From positions 26,083,335-26,147,334 of the forward strand of contig CM059977.1 of NCBI GenBank assembly GCA_030490835.1: 64,000 nt of DNA. Reading direction: 5' to 3'. Below, piece after piece: positions 43,701-55,700 of this stretch. The notes under the pieces are model-generated. The model saw nothing but the letters and a program-made list of their open reading frames with translations, had not been told where the DNA came from and did no database searches. The stretch comes from Annona cherimola. Taxonomy: Eukaryota; Streptophyta; Magnoliopsida; Magnoliales; Annonaceae. Positions within the stretch are counted from its first letter, which is position 1. Each line of letters starts with the position of its first letter. Made by a program: the position numbers and the translations under genes.

Positions 43701-46700
43701 ATAGAATACTAGATGCAGTAATAGACTCAATTTCCATGATGTTTCTCTTGAAACCCTTAAAGTCAATGTTGGAAGTATTTGGATTCACACTACTTTCTTG
43801 TGAACTAATTTGTCAAAAAGTTTGAACAAGTAGCTGCTTGACTTCTAGCATTAATTAAGAAAACAGAATCTTCATTGGTCTTTGGAGGCAGAGGATGGCT
43901 TGAGTTTACGAAAGGTTTCCTCTGCCTCTACCCTGTGATTGAAGTATATTGCCACTCCAGAAGGAATGATTTGGTAGCAGAGGAATCTGGTTCTAAGTGA
44001 ACTGACTCCTATAAGTTTCTTCCTCTGGAATGATTGCCTCGATAAGCTATTCCTTTCATTTTTCCTTTGTGCTGTTTACGGAATCTGGTTCTTTTTGGGG
44101 TATAGTTGATGGTTGTTTCTCAATCCCATCTTTACTGCGGAACTGGGCATGAGAGTTTCTTCTTATCCAGATCCTTGCGAATAAAGCAATTCAACAATAT
44201 TACAAATATGCGAGTCTTTTTGAAAAAGACATTACATCATGGGATTTATTGATATTGAATATGTTACATAGGAATCTGTATGTCGTGTATTTTATATACA
44301 AAAATATAGAAAGGTTTCTATATTTCTCTATCTAGATAGCGATAATAATGCCTTTCTTTTCTTTTTGTAGCGAATCCTTGACCCTTACCGAATCGGCTAA
44401 TAAATTGTAATTCAACAAGGACAGAATGAGTATAGCAAAAATGAGAATGCTAATGTGGATGAATGATAAAATAAGAAAAGGTAACAGTGGGAATGAAGTA
44501 ATCCGAGAGAATCTAAAGGGGAAGTGGATAAATAATAAAATGAGGAAAAACATACTCAGGTTGTTTGGACACGTTAAATGGATTTCTGAAATGACACCTT
44601 CTAGGAGAACTAAATTTATTTAGAAGGAAGGTGGTAAGAGAATGAAAGTAAAACTAAGAAAAACATGGATGAAAGTAATTAAATAAGATATGAAAACATT
44701 AAAGATTGCTAAGAACTTAGTTTATGCTCGTAAAAAATGACGCAATAGAAACTATGTAGCTGACCTGACATAGGTGGAGAAACTGCTTATGATGATGATC
44801 ATAACAAAAAATTCAAGAAAACACTTTAAAAATATAAACTTTATTTTTAAGTATTCCTAAAATTAAATGTCTCACCATGGAGAGTCACTAAACTCCCTAA
44901 GGGAGTATGTAACAATCATTAGACAGAGGATGATGATGTTGGTGTATGCAAAACATTTTAAAAATCATTGGCTTGAATGCCAAAAAAAAAAAAGTTGGGA
45001 TCAATGCAAATATTTTTACTTATAAGTTGCCATGAATGCAATTAGCCTTTATTGTTATAATTTTTTTTAAAAAATCTTTAATACATATTTTATGTGTTAG
45101 TTTTGCTTTTGTTGATGGAACTGAAAAGTGTTGACTATTACACTCCTGCAAGGAAAGGCATCTCTTGGGAGTGATGAATCAATCTCCTTATTTGGCTATC
45201 CCTATGTGGTTTAGTTTCAATCTTTGTTTTGCTACCAAGCTTACCATGCTCTCCATTTTTAGCTACACATCAAGTTGGTTGTTTGCTCATAGTGATTACT
45301 TTTTTGTATTTTGAATGAAGAGATGGTGTTTTGCATCCTACTTCTAAGCTATTATCCATCCTTTTCAAACAGTACAATGTAGATGCCCAGAAAAATGATT
45401 GCCACTTTATGATACTATGGCAGTGGCTTTGTGCCTTATATTAATGTGTATATCATCTAAGGGTATCATTATTATTATTGTTACAGCGATGGTGAGAAAT
45501 CGGAAGAAAACACTGCAAGATTATTGAAAATAGCTTGGATTACTTTTCCTATCGGATTATTTATCACATTTGCCGGATGCCTTTTTATCTTCTGGTTGCG
45601 GACCCTGACACTTTCTGATCCATATGCCCTGGCCATCTTGATCAATGGTAATTTTGTCATTTGCACTGCAAGTACTTTCTGTTGTGCACAATCTGATGGA
45701 TCCTGTTCAAGTATGTTCTAGGACCCTCCATTTGTTTCTGATGGATCCTGTTCTTCAAGTATATTCTAGGACTCTCCATTTGTTTGGCTCTATAGATATT
45801 GATGCTAACTTCTACACAGCCCGTCATGCCAATGCGCATTGGTAGGACGGTCCAATTTTTGCCCCATGTTGATGACTCATGTTAAATCTAATCCAACAGT
45901 TATATTTAACACTGCCGATTTTAGTAAAAGACAAAAATTCATATGAATTGAAGTTGTGTACTTAATTGGAATCCTGGATGGACCACATTTGTTGAATATG
46001 TATGATCTTTTTTAATTATGAAAGACACTTAGATGCCTTTATGGATACATTAGAATATTATAGCACTTTATAGAGTCATTTATCCACATTATATTGATGT
46101 TTTAGACAGTTCAGATGTTGGGTTATGATCTTGTTTGCCTTGGCTAACATAAGCTTATGTTAGTTTGGTTAAAAGGTGTATTTTTCAAAGTTTTTTTTTT
46201 TTTTTGAAAGTTTTTTTCATGAAAATCTTTTGCATGCGTATTTAACTTATATACCAATTTTTACAATTTGTTGATATGTGTATATATTTTTTATTTTCAA
46301 AAAACAATATTCTAGAGGGTATTTTAAATCATTTTCACCCCACCAAGTATGTTGATTTTTGAAAATAATACACACGCACGCAAATCCAAAAATTGTAAAA
46401 TTTGGTATATAAGTTAAGTTCCCTCGGAACAACATTTTCTTTTTTGCCTAGAGTAACAGAATCTTATGTTAGCCTGAGCTAACAAGATCATAACCCTAAA
46501 AGGTTTTATAAACAGCTTCAAAACTGATATATAAATCAAATAATTATATTACGTTGATTTTACTCCTTTTGATGAGGCCTATTCACATATTTTATTTTGG
46601 TGAAACTTAGTATTAGTTAAATAAATGATACTAAATGCAATAAACTGAGTGGATTTTGATTTCATTATTAGAATGGGTCTGTTTTAGTCATGGTGCACCT

Positions 46701-49700
46701 TAACTAGCATGCAACGTGGTGGACCCTAGTAGACCCCTACATGATTCTAAAGAGAATAAAGAGGAACATAACTATAAAGAGAAGAAACAAATGATGTTTT
46801 ATTTGGTTTTTCCTCAATCTAATAACTTTACCTTTGACATTTCTTTTTTAATAGTGACTGGGAGATCTTGGTTCTTGGTTCCATGGCGATCTGATAAATT
46901 TGCCTTTAACATCTTATTACAGTGACTTGGAGATGACCTGACCTAGTTACTGATTTTATGGCAGGATTTGCTTGCATATTGGAGCTGTTGGCTGAACCTT
47001 TGTACATACTGTCTCAGAACTTACTTCTTCTAAAGTTACGATTGGGGGTTGAAACTATGGCTACTGTTTCACGTTGTTTAACAACCTACATCCTCATTCT
47101 TAAGCAAAGTGACATGGTACAAACCTGAAAATTTTGTTCATGAACCTTGTTAGGATTTCTAGGGAAAATTCTTGCTTCTGAGTGAACTCATCTCTTGATT
47201 CTGGACTTCTTTCTATTCATGCAGCAATTTTATAATTCAATCGTGCATTAAGTAACTTAATGTTTGTGGCAGGAAAGGGGAATTATTTTCGCTCTTTCAC
47301 AGGTTGCATATGGTGCTTGTTTATTCTTAGGTTACTGGGGCTATTTTCTTCTCTTTCACGTTGTTAGAAGTTCTTATCTTTTTCCATTCAGGCATGTTCT
47401 TCACATCCATTTCATTTTCTTGGATTTTTTAAAAATAATTGTCTTGTCTGCTTGCCTGTTGGCTTGTCTTTTAAAAATCATGTTTCAACAACATTTCTCA
47501 GGCTTCTCATGCCTTTCTATCTCCCTGATCTCCTTGAATGCAGGTTTTGGAATCTACTGGATCATGATAAGCAGCTTTTGGAAATGTGTTTTTTATTCAC
47601 TGGACAATCCTTCCGAAAACTGATCCTTCAAGAAGGGGAAAAACTGGTTCTTGTCTGGTTTGATACACCCTACAACCAGGCTGTATATGGCCTTGTGGAC
47701 AAATTAGGTATTCCTTTGTCTAATATTCCTAGTCCTACATCGGAATGAACAAATCTAAATAAATGATTAAAAGCTGCAAAGTATTACCTGTGGAACTCTT
47801 GTTTGTAAGATGTCTTTGCTTGAAGTTGCTACCTTGATATCAGTGTCTATTTGGAAAGATGTAAAAGTCGGGAAGTGGGAATGAGAGAAAAATTTGAAAA
47901 AGTGAAAGATTTATGTGATATGATAGGGGCAATGATTGAGAGTAAAGAGTAAAATTAAAATAGCTAAGGGTAGTAGTATGGAAAGATGTAAAAAATGATT
48001 AAAATGTGAGGTAATAATAGAAAAAGTAGGATAGGTGGTTAAGATGTCAAATCATATAAAAAAGTATCTATAAAGAAGTGGGATAATTTTTAATTTTTTT
48101 AAACTTGTTCCCAAACAGATAGACAATGACTTTGTGAGTCTTTTTCAGGTAGCTTAGTGGTCAGGCTGGTGTTTCTCCCTTTCGAAGAAAGTTTATACAC
48201 CACATTTGCAAAATTTAAATCAGGTTTGATCTTTCTTCTTTTCTATCTTGGTTATGTGTGGTAGTCTCTGTGGTAGTATAAGATTCTTCTGAGTTCTGTA
48301 AAGAGTCAATGTGCTTTTACATTCCTCTGTCCCTTTTATTTTGGGCTGTGGGAATTTAACTTTTTTGCCTAATCCCTAGTTACAGTTTATCCATGTTGTG
48401 AGGCTGGCTGGCTTGTTGACTTCTGCATATTTACAATTAGCCACTCCACTGTCAAGCACTTTAAATGCTTTTTTTTTTGCCTGTCAGCCATTTTTAGGTT
48501 ACAGAAAAGTGCCTCATGCTGTCATTAATTCCAAGCTACATGTGCTTGACTAATCTGAAACCAATGTGTCACAAATATATTGATACGATTGTAATGGTCA
48601 GTCTCAATCCATGTTGTTTGACAAACAACAACGAAGTAGGATCATCAGATTAGATAATCCTCTGGAGGAAATATGATGTTTCATTTACCTTTCTAATCAA
48701 GTAATTAGAAACTGAACTTCTCCAACAACCAAATTTGTTTGATAGTAAACAGACTCTGTATCTCTTATGAATTTGTTGTTTAGATCAACCCAAAGGGGGT
48801 TTAGATGAATGATTCCATCAACCAAATTCTTGAAATATCAAAGAGTCTGTCTTAATCTAGCATTCACCTTTAATTTCTTTTCAAGTTGATTCTTAAATGA
48901 TGGTAAAATTATGTCTCATTCTGATAATTAATTTTTGTTGTCTCAGTACCTTGTACATTGGGTGTATGGTCATGTCAGACTTTAATTTTTGCATTTGTAT
49001 AAAATACCTTGTACATTGTGAGAGACCTCTTGGCAAGAAATCTTAATGCTACAATTTCCTGGCAGGACAGGTCTCCCCTCAAAAAAGCTCAAAGTCAGTA
49101 AGATCACTCATAGCTGCCCTAAAGCTTGTCATCTTGATTGGTATGCTTTTCAGTTTAATTCTTAGCCTTACTCTTTCTTGATTATTTGGTATGCTAGAAA
49201 TGCTTTGTGAAGATTCCCCTTAGATTATTCTTAGAGCAAGTGCGTGATTTTCAATTGATCATAAATATATTTTTTCATGATATATAATTCACATTCATTG
49301 AAAACCTTTGACTCTTAACAATTATTGGTTTTTTCCTTACACTTATCATGTTGAATATCGTCTTGATCGGTAAACCTATATGATACGGGCATATTGCATC
49401 GGCATATCGGACTATATTGGATTGTATTGGGGAGGTTTTTTAGTCTAAAAATATTTAAAGTACGTAGATAATTCAGAAATTTGGAAAATATAAGCATGTG
49501 ATGTTATTTTGCATTTTGCATAAGGGAATGATGATGTATTGGTCCATTTTTTTTTGACAAGAAGCTGAATTATCAATTTGACTATTGTATGCAACTATGC
49601 ATTGAAATATCATATATTAACTTAAAACTTAAGAAAACAACATCTAAATCATAAAAAAGGCTAGGAAATAAGAGCAACATAGCAATATAAAATTTGAATA

Positions 49701-52700
49701 TCATAGCTTAATTAGTGAGGGACATGGTCTTAAAGATCAACAAAGCTCTTGGTCCTAAGTTCAACATTTGGAGTATGGAGTATTGAGTTAAGATATAATA
49801 CCAAAGTAATGGGCTAGACTCAACTGAATTTGTTGAGAGGTGTGATCTTATGGACTAATAGAACCCTTGGCCATGAGTTTGAGCGGAGGTGACTTTAGAT
49901 GCATTTACCATTTGAATTGATGTGCTAAGGGGACAATACTTGAGTAGTGAGCTTTCTAGTGAAGTGAAGACCTATGAAAGATTGGGCTAGGGATACCTAA
50001 CCCAGTATTGAAGTGAGTCAAGAAATATAGCCGTGGGTGATACCATGACTCAGTGTAGAGAAAAGCTCGCATACCATCTGGGATGCCATATAAAAAGGCA
50101 CCTTTTTATGTCTAGCCTAGGTGGTATAAAAACTTTTACTACTTACCCTGATTTATGACATCATCTATGGTTATATTTCTAGGCTCATCCTTTACGGACC
50201 TCAATACTAGGTTGAGACATTCGTAGCTCAGCCCTTTATAGGCTCAGTTGGTGAAAGTGTGATGTTAAAGATCAACAAAACACTTACTCCCGGATTTGAG
50301 TAAAGACAATTGTTTCAACATTAATAGTTGAAGTTTAGGCCAACGGGACTATACTTGAGCAGTGGGCTAACCTCTGTAGTGAAGTGAAAATGAGCTAAGA
50401 AGTGTAGTCATGAGTAGTGCCATGGTTTGACTTGAGTAGTGAGAAACTTTCATATCTCACGGTGGTGTGACAATTCTTGATTTGACTGGTAAAGAGAGGA
50501 TGAAATTGTGCTTTTAAATGTTGGTATCCTACATATATATTTATTTTACATTTCTCCTACATTAATGATGGCATATTAGTCTCTCTTCCTAAGTAGTAGA
50601 CTAATTATATATGACTGTCATGTATAAACAATCCATTTGAATATTAAGCTAGAGGCTTATAGCTTTTAATTGTATAAGCAAAATCATTCCACATTATAAA
50701 CGATAAGATATTTATTTTTTAAATATCCAAAGTCTGAAGTATAAAATAAATAAATCCAAAAATGCCACGAAGATGTTTTAATACATTTTATTAGACTATG
50801 CATTATCATATAGTCTTATAGCATGAAATAGAACAAAATGAAAATAATGAACTAAATATACCACAAAATGCAAATCCAGCATTATTTCGTTAATTAATCT
50901 AAAGTTTGATGACATTTCGAAATGAAAATCTTACCCTTTTCTTTCTCCTAAATTTTCTCTTCTTTGTTGGATTCTGGCCCAATAGATGTGTTTTTCCTAA
51001 ATTTTCAGCCTTACAATAGTCAAAATGCCGTCAAGCTGCTACATATCTCAAATCTCCGACTAAATAAGGATTTCGTTCTAATTCATGTTTCTTTAACCTA
51101 GAAAATGTGGATCAATTTGGAAATCAACAAAATCTCATAAAAATGTTTTGATTTGTTTTTTTTTTTTAGTTGACTAGGCACTGAAAACAAGTGTAGAGGG
51201 TTTGGGAAAGAAAGCTGATGCTAATGATTTAAAAAATGTAGCTCTTCACATCTATATTTATCCATCTGATACACCATCATATCAGCTGACATGCTCCCAT
51301 ATTGGCTGATACACCCAGTCTTTTGAAACCCTAGTTGAAATATTCCCCTATCTGATATCAAAAATGGCCCATATGTATATAATGTGGCCACTATGGGGGC
51401 GTATTGACCAATATTTGGATCCATGGAGGATGACATAATTCATCCTTCGTATGATGCATTGTGTAGGATGACATAACCCACTAACTACACGATACACTGA
51501 CCAGGCGACTGATCCCCAATCTAGTTAGTTTGGGAGGATCTTTAGTTCAAATTGGATTAACTTGCATGATGGCAGTTAACTGGTCCTCATTAATTTTATC
51601 AGATTTTACATATTTAGCGTTCTCCTTTTAATTCCTTTGCGCTCTGGGCTTTTGGTGAAAAATTCCACTAGAATTGTCATGTCCTGGAGCTTCATCTAGC
51701 CATCCCAGAGGCATGGATCAAGCATGGTAGGTTTTGATGTTAGAAATGAGAGTTCTCATGTCTTAGTAATTGCCATCATGCAAGTTTATCAAGTTAGATA
51801 AAATTTTCATGATGGCAATAACGAGCCATCGTTAAATTCATCAGATTATGTTTAGGGTTCTACAAGTTCCTTAGCTTTCTAGGCTTTTGTTGGAAATTTT
51901 CACTATAATTTGCATGTTTTGGAACTTGATGTAGCCATCTCAGAGGCATGGATCAAGCATGGTAGGTTTTTATATTGAAAAATGAGACTTCTCAGATCTT
52001 AGTAAGACCAAGTGAGAGGTCTCATTGCTTCTTGACACCTATCCAGGTCTTAGTAATTGCCATTATCAACTTGCATGATGGCAGCCCTCGTTAAATTTAT
52101 CAGATATTTACATGAATTTTTTAGCTGTCTGGACTTCTGGCGGAAATTTTCAGTAGAATTTGCATGTCTTAGAGCTTGATCTGGTTATCCAAGAGGCATG
52201 GATCAAGCATGATAGGTTTTTTTTGTTCAAAAATGAGACTTCTCAGGTCTTAGTAATAAGACCAAGTGTGAGGTCCCATCTCTTCTTGACACTTACCCAT
52301 GTTGAGATCCCAGCTCTAGTTAGTGAGGTTGTACTCTATGGTTCACTTGCTAGTCTCCTGCTTCAAAGGGATCACAATTTTTGAATTTCAGCTACTGCTA
52401 GCAAAATTCCTCAATTTACACTTTCATCTAATATGAAAATGCATACAGAGAAAACTTTCAAGATCATGTCTTCCTAGATGAGGAGCGCTCATTGAGATAC
52501 ATCATGATTCGACCACTCAGCTCATGAAGTTCTAGCGGTTTTTTGATGATGAAATCTTTCTCCTAGGAAGTAAAGCTGCAGAAGAATCCTGACACCCTGA
52601 CAATATGTTGCTACTTGCTAGCGTATGGATGGACAACACCCTCTGCACCTCTGAGAGGGTTGTACTGATCTTGAGATTAACCCTGGCAAAAATTGCATAT

Positions 52701-55700
52701 GAATGCACAATAGCAGGGGATCTTTAAGAAAAGTAAGAACTTGTGGCCCCATTAGAAGCTCTAAAGCTCTGAAGCCTATTTATAGATAGGGATTGGCTTG
52801 GTATCTTAGGTCTGTGCTAAAATACATTTCTTGGCTGCCAAGTCATCAGTTGTACACTACCAACTCGTGAGGTCCACCTGCACACATCCATGGCCCACCT
52901 GCATGCATGTCGTGCTTACTGGAGCAGTCCAACTGTTCTTAGATCCTTTTCACAGACCACTTACGTATGGCCCACATTGGTTCCACCTACAAGAATTCTG
53001 CCTGCACATGGATCTAGTGTCGTGGGGCTTGCTGTGCCACCTTTATGTGGTATGATTATCCACAAAGGTGGGGCGCATCTCTTCATCTTCTCATGTTATG
53101 GTTGTTATTCATTGATTCCATCAGGTATTTTAAATAAGTTTTACAAATGGATTTTCTAGCATGAATTAAAACCGTAGTTACAGGATTAATGAGGCAATCA
53201 ATGAGGAAGAGTTTTTCTTGTAGAGGCGGTTGTTTGAAGTTATTTATCCAGCTGTATTTCACACACTTTGATTTTGAGAATGACAGTGTTGTTTTGTTTT
53301 GGAAGCTATTGGGATTATTTGTCATCTTAAGATATTTGGCTCTTGGGCATGGATAATGATCTTGGCCTGATCTAGTGGGTCTTGGTTCGGGCGTCGCAAA
53401 ATGGTAGCAGAACATTGTCTTAGTTGAATTGTGGAAGGTTCAGTGTAGGGAAGTATAAAAGTGATCATGGAAGCAAGAGTATATTCTAGATTTGTCTAAA
53501 AGTATATCATTAGAAGGATAGCAGCCATAGTAGCTGCCTCACCCATATTTGCCTTCATCAGAGTAACACAATGAAGGCATGCTTGTTTAGAAAATATAAG
53601 CAAGCAAGTTAATCAAGGGTGTTTGTGGGAAGTGATAAAACTTTTAGATGAAAAGATTTTGGTATAAAAGTTTTCAAATTGGTAGAAAATGATGTGATAT
53701 AATAGGGGTAATGATAAGGAAAATAAAGAGAATAAAGTTAAAATAGATTAGTTAGTTATATGAGTGGTTGTGTAAGAAATGATTGAAAAGTAGGATAGTT
53801 GTATAAGAATATGTGAAAAAATGATTAAGAAAAAAGGTAGTGGCGGAGAGAGAAAAGTTTTAGTTTGAATTTTTTTCTTTTTTGGGCAGCCAAACATACC
53901 CCAAATTTAAAGTTTGACGGTGAAACTGATATAAGGGTAGGAGGCTGTAATAACCTTGAATTCTTAAAGGCAAATTTCAAGGATGAAACTTCGATGTGGA
54001 GCAGAGGGTAATACCTTGTGTTTTAAAAGCAGGCTTAAAAGGAAATTTAAAGGAAAGTACAAATGATACTCCTCTGTCAAACTATTCTTTGATACAAATA
54101 TTTATGTAGAATATTCTTCAAGCAGGAGCATAAATTGTACTGTCATTTGTAGCATTTGACCATCAATTCATTGAAAATTTCTCTATGTACTTGTGCTCAG
54201 GAATTAATTTTGTTAACAAGGATCTACCTTAGGCCATATTGTAAGTGCCATTTTTTTGGAAGAACTAAGCATGTATATGGTATGTATTTATGGATTTGTT
54301 GCAGGTCTAGTTTTTATGGCATTTGGTCCAAGCTACTCTTATGTTCTCATTCGAGTGCTGTATGGAAGGAAATGGAGTGATGGAGAGGCCCCAACTGCTC
54401 TTCGCTATTATTGTCTTTATATCATTCTTTTGGCTATGAATGGTTGGTTGTTATTATTATTTTTTAATTGCTGAATTTTTCTAGTGCTCCTTAATCTTAA
54501 AATATCTGTGGTATTAATTTGTCTTCGTTTTGCATTTTTTTTTTTTTTTCATTTGTCATGATGCTAGTAACTAGGAAAAAAATTTATTGGGAACATAAAT
54601 TTTCATTCGCCTGAAATTTAGTATTTCATTTACATCTTATAAGTAGCATGTAATGTTATCGCCAGTGCCACCACCATTAGTAAAGCCTTCTCATCTCGTT
54701 CACTTTATGAATTTTGATACACTATTCAGCTCATTGAAGGCTTTTCTCTGATAAAATAATTTATCTATGAACTTATGTTTATCAGTTGTTGTTCTTGCTC
54801 TTCATTATGAGCAAAATGCATTTAATTTAATTTTCAACCAGCTATGTATTGGTGCCATCTCTAAATTTCTTGAATGCGTTGCTTCTAATTGTGTACTTAT
54901 TATTGCTAATCCATCTATGCATCTGGATTTAAATTAACCTCAATAGTAAGGTCCAATATCAGAGATCTAGCATCTTCTCCAGGCTGATGTAAGAATTGTT
55001 TATTATATTGCAGAAGAAGATCTCACCTTCTTTTCCTTTTTTTTTTTGTTTCTGACACTGCAAATTATCAATTTTACATTAATGGGGCTTCACAACTCCA
55101 AAAGCGTTTACTTGGTAAACCTCATTGATGATTGATGTTAAATACCTACTCTGAAAAATCACTGGTCCTTCAATTTTTGCGTGCAGTATGCGAGCTAGGT
55201 ACTCTAGAAAAGTTGAATACCTGTAGGATGCTTAAGGAATTCTGATGGAAAACACATTGAGGCTGATGCACAGACTAGCAGAGTTTCTTTATTTTTGCAT
55301 TTTTAGGGACATTTTAATTTAAAATTTGATTGTAATTTTTATTTTATAATAGTCTATTAGAGATTTATTTGCAATGCAAGTTATTGATACAAAGTAATTT
55401 GTCAGTTACTGATACGAAAGGAGTAATATCTACAATTCATTAGTGAAGTTTAAATTTCTCCTCTCCAAACCTTCCCTCTCAAGTTCTCATACAATTCTCT
55501 TCTATTTCTCTTCTATCTTTTCTATTTCCAGGCCGAGGAGTCTGCAGTTGATTCTGTTTGTTTTGAAATTGTTTACTGTAAGATTTGAAATTTGTAATTT
55601 TGTGTAACAAATATTTTCGTTAGGAAACTTTCATTGATACTGTGAAGTATGATCTTTTCCCTGGGGAATGATTAAAAACTACCAGTTGGACAATAGGACT

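Larger units (their letters stand above)
37502..47426 (-). repeat. Right arm of the palindrome
   Basis: Mirror image of 27038-36970. Pairing ends in RFT1 intron 6 at about 47426. The few base differences seen in samples rise with distance from the centre. Confidence 0.95.
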
